The notes under the pieces were generated by a model. It saw only the letters and a list, made by a program, of their open reading frames with translations, ran no database searches and had not been told where the DNA came from. A program made the position numbers and the translations under genes. DNA of 64,000 nucleotides from assembly GCA_004297725.1 (NCBI GenBank), contig SCUS01000193.1, forward strand, positions 62,001 through 126,000. The letters run 5' to 3'. Shown one piece after another: positions 49,982 through 58,212 of the stretch. The DNA comes from Myxococcaceae bacterium (GTDB taxonomy: Bacteria; Myxococcota_A; Polyangia; Polyangiales; Ga0077539). How positions within the stretch are numbered: the first letter of the stretch is position 1; every line of letters begins with the position of its first letter.

Positions 49982-51076
49982 ATGATCACGCTCTTCGTCT
50001 GCGGCGACGTCATGCTGGCCCGCGGGATCGATCAGATCCTGCCGCACCCCTGCGACCCGACGCTGCACGAGTCCTACGTGCGTGACGCCCGGGACTACGT
50101 CGCGCTCGCCGAGGAGACGGCGGGCCCGATCCCTCGCGGCGCGGGGCTGGAGTACCCCTGGGGAGACGCGCTCCCGGCGCTCGACGCGACTCGGCCCGAC
50201 GCGAGGATCATCAACCTCGAGACCAGCATCACGCGCTCGGCGGACTGGGATCGGCAGAAGGGCATCCACTACCGGGTGAGCCCGGAGAACGCGCGCTGCC
50301 TGGCTGCCGCGCGCATCGATGTGTGCGCCCTCGCCAACAACCACGTCCTCGACTGGGGTCCCTCCGGGCTGCTCGACACCCTCGACACGCTCGACCGGCT
50401 GCACATCGCCCGCTGCGGCGCCGGCCGCGACCTCGACGAGGCCACGCGCCCCGCGGTGGTCGACCTGGGCGAGCGCGGCCGGGTGGCGGTGTTCTCCGCG
50501 GGCAGCGTCGACTCCGGCGTGCCGCCCTCCTGGGCCGCCGGTCCACGGCTCCCTGGGGTGCATGCGCTGATGGACCTCGGCGATGACGCGGTCCTCCGAC
50601 TACGGCGAGCGATCGAGCCCTGGAGGCGGTCGGGCGCGCTCATCGTGCTGTCGATCCACTGGGGGCCCAACTGGGGCTACGCGATCGCCGCGGAGCACCG
50701 CCGCTTCGCCCGACGGATGATCGATGACGCCGGGGTGCACCTGGTGCACGGCCACTCGTCGCACCACGTCACTGGCATCGAGGTGCATCACGGCCAGGCG
50801 ATCCTCTACGGCTGCGGCGATCTGCTGACGGACTACGAGGGCATCCACGGCCACGAGGCCTATCGCGGCGACCTCGGGCTGCTCTACCTGGTGACCCTCG
50901 ACGAGGCCGGCGCGCTGAGCCGACTGGAGATGCTCCCGACCCGGATGCATCGCCTACGGGTGACCCGAGCCAGCGCGGAGGAGACCCGCTGGCTGGCGGG
51001 CACGCTCACCCGCACCGGCAAGGCGCTGGGCACCTCCGCGACGGTCCACGAAGGGCACCTGCGGCTGAGGTGGTGA
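49982..51076 (+). CDS. CapA-family protein
   Basis: This 364-residue protein begins MITLFVCGDVMLARGID, the signature of CapA/PGA_cap proteins (metallophosphoesterase-like fold involved in poly-gamma-glutamate capsule synthesis or export). Further blocks are LETSITRS, LANNHVLDWG and VHGHSSHHVTGIEVHHG, all typical. There is no membrane helix or signal, unlike Bacillus CapA. No capB/capC neighbours are visible. Its role may differ from capsule formation. Confidence 0.88.
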   Translation: MITLFVCGDVMLARGIDQILPHPCDPTLHESYVRDARDYVALAEETAGPIPRGAGLEYPWGDALPALDATRPDARIINLETSITRSADWDRQKGIHYRVSPENARCLAAARIDVCALANNHVLDWGPSGLLDTLDTLDRLHIARCGAGRDLDEATRPAVVDLGERGRVAVFSAGSVDSGVPPSWAAGPRLPGVHALMDLGDDAVLRLRRAIEPWRRSGALIVLSIHWGPNWGYAIAAEHRRFARRMIDDAGVHLVHGHSSHHVTGIEVHHGQAILYGCGDLLTDYEGIHGHEAYRGDLGLLYLVTLDEAGALSRLEMLPTRMHRLRVTRASAEETRWLAGTLTRTGKALGTSATVHEGHLRLRW

Positions 51077-51097
51077 GCCTCCTGGAGGAAGCGTGGA

Positions 51098-52066
51098 TCA
51101 GGCCGCAGCGTCGCGGAGGAGGGCCATGCGGATCGAGGTGACGGAGGTCGCCGGGATGGGCCCGTCGTCGGTGATCCAGTCCTCGTCGGGGCCCGGGTCG
51201 CGCACCGGCCGCGGGGTGCCGTCGAAGTTGCGGCGGCCTCCCGGCAGCACGAAGGTGCGGAGCGCGTAGGCGATGAGGGAGGGCTCATCGAGGCGAGGGT
51301 CGATGTGCGGCGCGAGCAGCCGGCGGTGCGCCTCGGGCGCGAGGCTCCAGTGCAGCGTGGACTTGAGGTGGTGCACGCCGTGGAAGCCGTTGTTGAAGGC
51401 CAGCCAGTTGACCACCGGGCCGACGAAGTTGCGCGAGTGGTTCCACGGGCTCGCGGGGTCGCAGCCGTCGTGCTGGAGGAGGTTGATGGTGACGATGCCC
51501 CACGCGGCGTACTGCCAGGGGATCACCACGTAGAGGAGCGCGTTGCGCCAGTCGAGCGCGAAGAGCGCGACCACGACGGCGAGCATCACCACGGACTCGA
51601 GCGCGAGCTGCCTCGCCCAGCGAGGGTGCCTCCCGATGGCGTAGCGGGCGTAGCGGGCCTCGGCCCCGAGGATGGAGGTGCTGAGCGACGCGGTGAAGAA
51701 GAGCAGGTTGAGCAGGTGCCAGCGGAAGCGGGCCTTGTCGGTGCGCATCACGTCGCGGCGGGTCTCGGTGTGCCGGTGGTGGCTGAGGTTGTGGCCCGGC
51801 ACGTAGGAGCTCACCGGGTGGCCGTAGGTCAGCGTGAGCACCACCTGCCAGAGGTTGTTCATCCAGCGCGCGACGAAGACCGGGCAGTGCACGGCGTTGT
51901 GCGTCGCCACCGCCCCCTGGAACGCGCCCATGCACAGCATGGCGACCAGCGCCGCGTTGGGCCAGAACCCCGTCGGCGAGGCGATCCAGGCGTAGGCCAT
52001 GAGCGCGTACCACGCCCCGATGACTCCCAGCGTCCGTCTATCCGCCTGATAGCGCAGGATCTTCAT
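51098..52066 (-). CDS. Membrane fatty-acid desaturase
   Basis: This 322-residue protein has two pairs of hydrophobic segments and three His boxes: HNAVH (56-60), HNLSHHRH (92-99) and NNGFHGVHH (late). These bind the di-iron centre that introduces a double bond or hydroxyl in acyl chains or carotenoid-type lipids. The chosen ATG has GAGAGACCG upstream and gives MKILRYQ; the longer open frame has no conserved features. Substrate position is not predictable. Convergent with the CapA gene. Confidence 0.9.
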   Translation of the reverse strand: MKILRYQADRRTLGVIGAWYALMAYAWIASPTGFWPNAALVAMLCMGAFQGAVATHNAVHCPVFVARWMNNLWQVVLTLTYGHPVSSYVPGHNLSHHRHTETRRDVMRTDKARFRWHLLNLLFFTASLSTSILGAEARYARYAIGRHPRWARQLALESVVMLAVVVALFALDWRNALLYVVIPWQYAAWGIVTINLLQHDGCDPASPWNHSRNFVGPVVNWLAFNNGFHGVHHLKSTLHWSLAPEAHRRLLAPHIDPRLDEPSLIAYALRTFVLPGGRRNFDGTPRPVRDPGPDEDWITDDGPIPATSVTSIRMALLRDAAA

Positions 52067-52333
52067 ATCGTCGGTCTCTCGTTGCTCTCGGCCAGTCGGA
52101 TCAATGGAGCCACCCGCGCCAGGCGCAGGACCGATCGGCGATCGCCGCCCCATGAGGCATCGCTCGGCAAGCAGAATCAATACCTGGGGGCGAAACCCCT
52201 CCAGCGCCAGGGCCTCGCCGCGGGCGTCGCGGGCGCCTCGATGTGTCACGAACGAAAGCGTGTGCTTTCAACGCTGCAACGAATCGCGGACCTCGGACCT
52301 GCCCGATGCCTGGAATTCCCGCAGATCACTCCA

Positions 52334-52349
52334 TGGCACGCCTCCTGCG
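52334..52349 (+). promoter_or_regulatory. Sigma-54-type -24/-12 promoter
   Basis: TGGCACGCCTCCTGCG fits the consensus TGGCACG-N4-TTGC with one change in the -12 element. The GG and GC dinucleotides are 12 bases apart as required. Transcription would start near 52360, giving a leader of about 155 nt before the lipoprotein at 52514. Confidence 0.6.
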
Positions 52350-52418
52350 ATAGATCTCCCCGAGCGGCGGCGCCGGCGTCTCCCCCCAACGCCAACGGTG
52401 ACCGCTGCTAAGTCTCCT

Positions 52419-52458
52419 CCCGGAGGTCGATCGTCCAGAGCGGCGGTCGACCTCCGGG
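52419..52458 (+). promoter_or_regulatory. Perfect 12-bp leader hairpin
   Basis: CCCGGAGGTCGA (52419-52430) pairs with TCGACCTCCGGG (52447-52458) around a 16-base loop. It lies between the sigma-54-like promoter and the start codon at 52514, so it may be an attenuator or a dyad operator. Confidence 0.5.
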
Positions 52459-52513
52459 GCCTCGTGTCCTGAACCATCACGCCTCGCTCGGCGACCGTGA
52501 TATTTCCGCGCTC

Positions 52514-54100
52514 ATGCGCCTCTCGGGACCTTCTTCTGGCCTCCTGCTTCTCTGGCTCTCTGGCAGCGCGTGCGGCGGCTCGACGCGCCCTCCGGTCTTC
52601 GGCTCCGACGCCGCGATCGACCCGGACACCGGCGCCCCCGTCGACACCGGCACGACGAGCCCGACCGACGCCAGCTCGACCGACGCCAGCCCGACCGACG
52701 CCAGCCCGACCGACGCCAGCTCGACCGACGCCAGCCCGACCGACGCCAGCCCGACCGACGCCAGCTCGACCGACGCCAGCTCGACCGACGCCGGCTCCAG
52801 CGGCGACTCCTCCGTGGTGCCTTCGGATGGCGCTGCGGACGCCGGCTGCGAATCCTGCCAGGCCTTCAGTCCCACGGTGAACCCGACCTACCTGACCGCC
52901 GGGGTGCACCGGTTTACATCGGTTCGTATTCCGGCCGGGGTGGTGGTGATGCTCGACACCAGCGGCACGGCGGCATCGTCCGCGACGCTCGACCTCCAGG
53001 TCTCGGGCGAGGTCGTCATCGACGGGACCATCGACCTGTCGGGCGGCCCCGGGAGCGCGTCGAGCCTCAGCATCGGCTCGAGCACCGAAGGGCGCGCGGG
53101 CACCGGAGGCCTCACGGGAGCTCCTCGCACGGCGCCCGCCGGGCCCGGGTGCGCCTTCACGGCCGGGGCGGGCGGAACGGGCGGCCTCGGGGCCTTCAGC
53201 TCCGTCGGAACCTGCATGCCGGGCTCGAGCACGGCGTGCATCGCCATGCCCTTCGTCTTCGCGGCGCCCTTCGCCCGGGGCGGCGGGGGCGGGGTGTTCA
53301 CGGGTCTCCGGGCCTACGGCAGCGGCGGAGGCGGCCCCGCGGGCGGAGGCCCCGGCGCGCTGGCGGCGGTCCCTCCGTCGACGGCCGCCCTGGGCGCCAT
53401 CGACTGCATGGGCATGCACGGGGGCGGCGGGACAGCCCCGGGCCGCGGCGGATCGGCCAGCTCGGAGCTCTACGACGGCGAGGACGGCAACACCGGGGTG
53501 AGCCAGTGCCCCGGGTCGTCGGGCGTCCCGGCGGCCTTCCTGGGCGGCGGAGGCGGCGGGAGCATCGGCGCCGCGGCGGCGGCCGACCTCGCGGTGGCGA
53601 CGACCTTCCAGCCAGGGTCGGGCGGAGGCGGAGGCAGCGCGGACTATGCGTTCCGTCCGGGCGCGGGCGGCACCTCCGGGGGCGGCGGCGGAGGCGGCGC
53701 GCTGCGCATCACCTCGACGACGAGCATCACCGTGAGCGGGTCGCTCCTGGCGAACGGCGGCGCGGGCGGCAACGCCTTCATGGGCGCCAACCTGGCGGGC
53801 GGGTGCAGCCCCCAGCCGGGCGCGGCCGGAGGCGGCGGCTCCGGGGGCGTGATCTTCCTCCGCGCGCCGCAGATCACGACGACCTCGACGGCCCGGATCT
53901 CGGCGATAGGGGGGTTGGGCCGGCTGGCGAGCCCCTTCGCGACCGGCGGCCGGAGCGGCGCGGGCGGCCTGGGTCGCATCCGCCTGTCGGTTCCGACCGC
54001 GGGCTGCGCGCTGGGCGGAACCTTCGCCCCGCCGCTGGCGAGCGCCTGCGCTCCCTCCTCCGTGGCGGGCTCGACCTTCGTCGCCGCGTACCCGGACTGA
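52514..54100 (+). CDS. Gly-rich surface lipoprotein with PTDAS repeats
   Basis: This 528-residue predicted lipoprotein (hydrophobic signal ending SGSAC) has a linker of about ten five-residue PTDAS/STDAS repeats. The mature part is a repetitive beta structure rich in Gly, Ser and Ala, with runs of GGGGG and recurrent TI-VSG-LLANGGAGG-type strands, as in beta-helix surface proteins. The repeats near 110-250 include IDGTIDLSGGPGS, a typical turn. Function unknown, possibly an adhesin or matrix protein. A sigma-54-like promoter and a leader hairpin precede it. No other start is supported. Confidence 0.8.
   Translation: MRLSGPSSGLLLLWLSGSACGGSTRPPVFGSDAAIDPDTGAPVDTGTTSPTDASSTDASPTDASPTDASSTDASPTDASPTDASSTDASSTDAGSSGDSSVVPSDGAADAGCESCQAFSPTVNPTYLTAGVHRFTSVRIPAGVVVMLDTSGTAASSATLDLQVSGEVVIDGTIDLSGGPGSASSLSIGSSTEGRAGTGGLTGAPRTAPAGPGCAFTAGAGGTGGLGAFSSVGTCMPGSSTACIAMPFVFAAPFARGGGGGVFTGLRAYGSGGGGPAGGGPGALAAVPPSTAALGAIDCMGMHGGGGTAPGRGGSASSELYDGEDGNTGVSQCPGSSGVPAAFLGGGGGGSIGAAAAADLAVATTFQPGSGGGGGSADYAFRPGAGGTSGGGGGGGALRITSTTSITVSGSLLANGGAGGNAFMGANLAGGCSPQPGAAGGGGSGGVIFLRAPQITTTSTARISAIGGLGRLASPFATGGRSGAGGLGRIRLSVPTAGCALGGTFAPPLASACAPSSVAGSTFVAAYPD
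52657..52795 (+). repeat. 15-bp tandem repeats encoding (P/S)TDAS
   Basis: About nine to ten in-frame 15-base units (AGCCCGACCGACGCC or AGCTCGACCGACGCC) form a stalk linker. Two unit types alternate in a recognisable pattern. Confidence 0.9.
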
Positions 54101-54189
54101 GGCGCTTCGAGGAGAGAGTGTAGAGAGAGGGAGAGGGAGAGGCAGGAGGGAGCGGACTCGGAGGGAGGGGGCGCAGTGCGCCGGAGCCC
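54101..54189 (+). other. Purine-rich tract between convergent genes
   Basis: The 89-base gap between convergent stops is almost wholly purine on the plus strand between about 54110 and 54175 (GAGAGAGAGGGAGAGGG pattern). It could form a triplex or act as a transcription roadblock. There is no gene here. Confidence 0.6.
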
Positions 54190-56262
54190 TCAGCCCCCGC
54201 TGCGCACCACCGAGGCGGTGGTCACCCGGCCGAGGGTGCGCACGGTGCACGCCGCGCTGGGGTCGAAGCGCACCGCGGCCACGTTCCAGTAGTCGTTGGC
54301 GTCGGGGCTGCTGTGGCTGCCCGAGAGGTCGCGCACGAAGGTCCCCATGCGCTGCTCGCCGCAGTAGATCACGATCGTCGCGCGGGTCGTCCCGCTGTGG
54401 CCGTGCGACGAGTAGAAGTGCACGCCGATCTGGTACTCGCGGTCGGTCATCGGGGTGTCGACGCGGATGTTCTCGGGCCCCTCGCCGTCGACGTCGTCGG
54501 TGTCGAGCCAGCGGCGGCTGGACGCCGGGAGCGCGCTGTCCGGGCGGCGGTTGGCGTAGAAGCAGTCCTGCGTCGAGAACCAGCGCCCGGCGGAGTTGTC
54601 GAGGGCGTGCAGGTCGACGTCCGTGTCCTGGGTGTTCCAGGAGAGCTCGACGCGCAGGCCGTGGCCGATCATGGACACGGTGGTGTCGCACTGGTCGATG
54701 GTGCCGTCGGGGTAGGTGGCCTCGGCGTGCACGGTGAAGTCACCGACGATCACGGAGGTGAAGGGCACCACCTCGCCGCTCGCCACCATCGCGCCGACGT
54801 CGCTGTCGTTGTAGACCGTCGCGAAGCGGTAGGCGCGGGTGCTGCTCGGCGCGGAGATGACGCTCCAGTTCACCCGAGCGCCCGCGGTGGTGTTGGTGGT
54901 GCGGAGGGTGACCGGCGATCCGGCGAGGGCCCGAGAGGGCGCCGGGCAGCGGAGCGTGCCGGGAGCGGTCGGCGCGGGGGGCGGCGGGGGCGGGGCGGGC
55001 GGCGACGAGACGACGTAGGTCTGGCCGTCGTCGACGCAGGGGGCGCCGCTGTTGTCGTGGGGGACGCAGACCCGCACCGTGGCCTCGCAGGTGCCGCCGC
55101 GGCCGTCGTCGGCGGTGACGTGCATGGCGTAGACGCGGCCGTTGCCCCGGCCGCTGCGCTCGGCCCTCAGCAGCGCCGGGCGGCCGTGGCTCTGGCCGTC
55201 GCCCGCGACGTGGGGGCTGCCGTCCTCGTTCTGGTCCTGGTCTCCGCGGCCGACGTCCACGGCGGTGTTGCCGGACTCGGGGGCGTCGACGGCCTCGTCG
55301 GAGGTGACGTAGTCGATGGAGTAGGAGACCTCGTCGCCGTCGGCGTCGGTGAGCCCGCCGATGCGCACCGGGCGGAACGAGTGGTTCGGCGGCCAGAGCA
55401 CCGCCTGCGAGGGCGTGGCGCGGGCGCAGTTCGGGGGGCGGTTGCCGGGACAGGGCGCGCCGCCGCAGGCCGAGGCCGGGGGCGGCGTCGGGGTCGAGGG
55501 GGCGCCGCAGCTCGCGAAGCGGAGGTAGTCCCACGAGGCCACGGCGCGCTCGGTGCGGAAGCCGTAGTGGGCGCCCCGCATCGGGGTCGCGGCGTCGAGC
55601 CGGTCGTAGGCGACCTGGATCGAGGGGGCGTCCTCCTTGTCGACATAGACGGTGGCGCCGCCGGTGCGATCGAGCCGCAGCGAGTAGACGTGGAAGTTGT
55701 TGATGTTGAACTCGAAGGGCGCGATGGCGATGGGGGTCGCGCAGCGGTCGAGCGCCCGGATGGCGATGTAGCTGGTCTCGACCCCGTCGGCGCCGCGCAT
55801 GCGCCCCACCGCGAGGCCCGCCATGCGGGTGCCGTCGGAGACGAAGGCGCTGATGTTGGCGATGGGGGTGCTGGGACAGTCCGGGTCCGTGGCGAGGGCG
55901 TCGGGGCGAATGGCCACGTTGACGTCCATGACCATCTGCGTGGCGCCCACGGCCCGCGGCTCGACCCTCGTGTAGGTCAGCCCGTCCTGCCCCGAGCGGC
56001 CCACCACGATCTGACCGCCGGCGCTGGTCGCGCACGAACCCATGCCCTTGCCGCAGGCGCTGCCCTCGACCTGCGCCCAGGGCGCGGCCGCCTCCAGCTC
56101 GGGGACCAGGTTGCCCTCGAGGCTGCCCGAGGCGCAGGTCAGCCCGATGCCCGGAACGATCGCCTGCGACGTCATGCCGAGGCCCGCCTCGTCACCGTTC
56201 ATGCAGCCGACCACGGCGACCGACGACATCACCACTGCGATTGCGGACAAGGTTCGGTTCAT
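54190..56262 (-). CDS. Large lipoprotein with LamG-like and YfaP-like regions
   Basis: This 690-residue predicted lipoprotein has lipobox VVGC. The first 260 residues resemble a concanavalin/LamG-like module (ATQMVMDVNVAIRP, VYVDKEDAPSI). A middle region has LWPPNHSFRPVRIGGLTDADGDEVSY, like PKD/cadherin-like surface domains, and a Pro-rich linker follows. The C-terminal third contains DTDVDLHALDNSAGRWFS and VDGEGPENIRV, a pattern found in YfaP-type proteins. An alternative start four codons upstream exists. A strong AAGGAG site 52 bases upstream serves a different frame. Probably an adhesin. Confidence 0.75.
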   Translation of the reverse strand: MNRTLSAIAVVMSSVAVVGCMNGDEAGLGMTSQAIVPGIGLTCASGSLEGNLVPELEAAAPWAQVEGSACGKGMGSCATSAGGQIVVGRSGQDGLTYTRVEPRAVGATQMVMDVNVAIRPDALATDPDCPSTPIANISAFVSDGTRMAGLAVGRMRGADGVETSYIAIRALDRCATPIAIAPFEFNINNFHVYSLRLDRTGGATVYVDKEDAPSIQVAYDRLDAATPMRGAHYGFRTERAVASWDYLRFASCGAPSTPTPPPASACGGAPCPGNRPPNCARATPSQAVLWPPNHSFRPVRIGGLTDADGDEVSYSIDYVTSDEAVDAPESGNTAVDVGRGDQDQNEDGSPHVAGDGQSHGRPALLRAERSGRGNGRVYAMHVTADDGRGGTCEATVRVCVPHDNSGAPCVDDGQTYVVSSPPAPPPPPPAPTAPGTLRCPAPSRALAGSPVTLRTTNTTAGARVNWSVISAPSSTRAYRFATVYNDSDVGAMVASGEVVPFTSVIVGDFTVHAEATYPDGTIDQCDTTVSMIGHGLRVELSWNTQDTDVDLHALDNSAGRWFSTQDCFYANRRPDSALPASSRRWLDTDDVDGEGPENIRVDTPMTDREYQIGVHFYSSHGHSGTTRATIVIYCGEQRMGTFVRDLSGSHSSPDANDYWNVAAVRFDPSAACTVRTLGRVTTASVVRSGG

Positions 56263-56314
56263 CGCGTGCCCCACTGGTAACTTCGACCCAGCGCACCAGC
56301 CATCCAGCGCGCAT
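56192..56314 (-). CDS. Possible upstream ORF with strong ribosome-binding site
   Basis: A 40-codon frame starts at an ATG preceded by AAGGAG with six bases between and ends inside the lipoprotein gene, overlapping its ATG at 56262 in another frame. The lipoprotein itself has only a weak site. Either this is a leader that couples translation, or the strong site is accidental. No protein similarity is expected. Confidence 0.25.
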   Translation of the reverse strand: MRAGWLVRWVEVTSGARDEPNLVRNRSGDVVGRRGRLHER

Positions 56315-56559
56315 AAACTCCTTACGCGCTTTCCCTGTTTGAACTGAAGTGATTAGTGCAAGTCGAATGTATTTTGCGGGGGCGATATCCGTTTAAACCC
56401 ACACGATCGGACGTGCTCTCCGTGGTCTTTTCGCCGACAGGTGCGATGCGTGTGACCCCTCATCCGACAAGGCACATCGCTGCTGGTGATATGTCATGAA
56501 GTCGGGAGTCGACCTGCGCCGAGGGCGCCGGTCATCCCACATCGGAGCCGCGGCGGGGC
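56315..56559. other. AT-richer intergenic region upstream of the large lipoprotein
   Basis: This is one of the least GC-rich stretches of the window (for example TATTTTGC, TTTAAACC, GATTAG). On the minus strand it should hold the promoter of the gene at 56262, but no clean -35/-10 pair was found. No open gene is seen. Confidence 0.5.
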
Positions 56560-57426
56560 TCAGCGGTCGGTGGCGGGGGAAGGCCTGCGCGCGCAGCGGA
56601 ATCCGAGCTGCGGGACGCGGTACGTGGGGACGTTCCAGCCGCGCACGGTCGGCGAGAGGAGGTCGACGGTGTCGGCGCCGAAGCTGGCCCCGCGGAAGGT
56701 GCGCTGTCGGCCCGTGAGGGGTCCGGTCGGGTCGACGGGTACACCGCCGGCGCTCGGGTAGCTCGCGAACCAGTCCTGCGTCCAGACCCAGACGTTGCCG
56801 ACCATGTCGCGCAGCCCGCGGGCGTTGGCCGGGTGCTCCGACACCGGGCACACGCGGCCGTGTATGGCCGACGCGTCGCCGCTCCAGCAGAGCCGGGCCC
56901 CGGAGGCGTCGTCGCCCCACGGGTACCGCGTGGTGCCGCCGTTGGTGGCCGCGAATTCCCACTGCGCCTCGGTGGGAAGCGCCCCGCCCGCCATGCGGCA
57001 ATAGGAGTCGGCCTCGCTCCAGGCGACGCAGTTCATGGGAGAGCTCTCGTGCCCTGGCGCGACGACGCCGCCGCCCTGGAAGGCGCAGCCGGGCATGGCG
57101 CTCAGGGTGGGCTCCGGGCAGCGCCCGGCCTCGACGCAGGCGGCGTAGACCGCGGCGGTGACGGGCGTCTCGTCGAGGCAGAACGAGTGGACCCGAACCC
57201 GGTGCGCCGGGGCCGACGATCCATCGGCGCCCACCCCGGTGGTGTCGTCGCTGCCCATGGTGAACTCGCCACCAGGGATCAGCGCCATGCCCGAGGGGCA
57301 GGTTCCGGTGGGGTCTACGACGAAGGGCGGTCCCGCGTCGGCGGGGGGCGCGTCGCCGTCGCAGGCCCCGGTGATGGAGAGGTAGGCGAGGGCGGTCCAC
57401 CGCCACGTCCCTCGGGCTCGATTCAT
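56560..57426 (-). CDS. FGE/SUMF1-domain lipoprotein
   Basis: This 288-residue predicted lipoprotein (lipobox TGAC) carries a formylglycine-generating-enzyme-like domain. Hallmarks are MALIPGGEFTMGSDD, VNC-type core MNCVAWSEADSYCR, LPTEAQWEFAA, GLRDMVGNVWVWTQDW and the final FRGASF and GFRC. True FGE oxidises a sulfatase Cys using copper; most SUMF1 homologues have other roles. The catalytic Cys pair of FGE is not clearly present, so enzyme activity is uncertain. The start is the ATG just ahead of the signal peptide. Confidence 0.85.
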   Translation of the reverse strand: MNRARGTWRWTALAYLSITGACDGDAPPADAGPPFVVDPTGTCPSGMALIPGGEFTMGSDDTTGVGADGSSAPAHRVRVHSFCLDETPVTAAVYAACVEAGRCPEPTLSAMPGCAFQGGGVVAPGHESSPMNCVAWSEADSYCRMAGGALPTEAQWEFAATNGGTTRYPWGDDASGARLCWSGDASAIHGRVCPVSEHPANARGLRDMVGNVWVWTQDWFASYPSAGGVPVDPTGPLTGRQRTFRGASFGADTVDLLSPTVRGWNVPTYRVPQLGFRCARRPSPATDR

Positions 57427-57486
57427 CGGCTCACACGCTCTCAGCCGTCGCAGGGGGTCGTCAACGCGCAAGCGCCACCGCCGTGC

Positions 57487-58203
57487 TCAGAAGCCTTCGA
57501 AGCGCTGCACCACCCGCTGCCCGTGGGCGAGGAGCAGCCCGTCGCGGAAGTCGGTCTTCAGCCGTCGCCAGGCGTCCTGGAAGACCTCCACCAGGGCCTC
57601 GGGGTAGCGGTTGGCGAGCGGCGTCCCGGGAGGCAGCGGCGGAGGCTTCGGGGTCATGTCGGTGGCCGAGCGCTGGTAGCGCTGCGCCACGTGAGAGAGC
57701 AGCGCGTCGAGGGAGTCGTAGCCGTAGACCACCATCACGTGGGTGGCGTCGCCCATCCAGTCCATGGTGTAGCTGCGCCACTCGACGGTGAGCCGGGCGC
57801 CGCCCTCGGGGGTCGTGTGGACGATCACCTCCTCGATGAAGCCGGGGTAAGCCTCGGCCTCGCGGGTGAGCACCCAGGCCGGAGCGCCCGAGCGCAGGTG
57901 GTCGAGCAGCGCCTCTCGGCTCTCGAAGGGGCGCGGGGCCTCGCCGGAGCGAGGGTCGGGGCGCGCTGGATCGAGGCGGAGCGAGGCGACGAGGTCGAGC
58001 CCGGAGGCCCGATCCCAGACGAGGGTGTGGCCGCAGCGAAAGCGCTGGATACGGTGCCAGGGGATGTCCCCATCGGGCACGAAGCTGGTGAAGGGGATCT
58101 CGATGATCCCCTTCTCGCGGTCGTGGTAGCCGATGCTGAACCAGCGCTCGTCGTAGCCCTCATCCCAGTGGATGCGGTCGTAGATCTCCTTGCTGGTGCG
58201 CAT
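57487..58203 (-). CDS. MJ1316 (PF04457) RNA-end-recognition domain protein
   Basis: This 238-residue protein has a short N-terminal domain (residues 1-70) with KEIYDRIHWDEGYDE, EIPFTSF and IPWHRIQRF and VWDR. That pattern matches the MJ1316 domain (old name DUF504), which comparative genomics has linked to recognition of cyclic-phosphate RNA ends and RNA repair. The remaining 160 residues are an unknown domain with MDWMGDATHVMVVYGYDS and a Pro-rich linker. Located 9 bases after the PLD-type gene on the same strand, so co-transcribed. Confidence 0.75.
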   Translation of the reverse strand: MRTSKEIYDRIHWDEGYDERWFSIGYHDREKGIIEIPFTSFVPDGDIPWHRIQRFRCGHTLVWDRASGLDLVASLRLDPARPDPRSGEAPRPFESREALLDHLRSGAPAWVLTREAEAYPGFIEEVIVHTTPEGGARLTVEWRSYTMDWMGDATHVMVVYGYDSLDALLSHVAQRYQRSATDMTPKPPPLPPGTPLANRYPEALVEVFQDAWRRLKTDFRDGLLLAHGQRVVQRFEGF

Positions 58204-58212
58204 CGCTCTCTT

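Larger units (their letters stand above)
52067..52513. other. 447-base regulatory intergenic region
   Basis: No gene is supported here. From left to right it holds a GAAAGC/GCTTTC hairpin (52254-52269), the sigma-54-like promoter (52334-52349), and a perfect 12-bp hairpin (52419-52458), all upstream of the Gly-rich lipoprotein. It also contains the upstream region of the desaturase gene. It is unusually AT-richer than its neighbours near 52165-52200. Confidence 0.6.
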
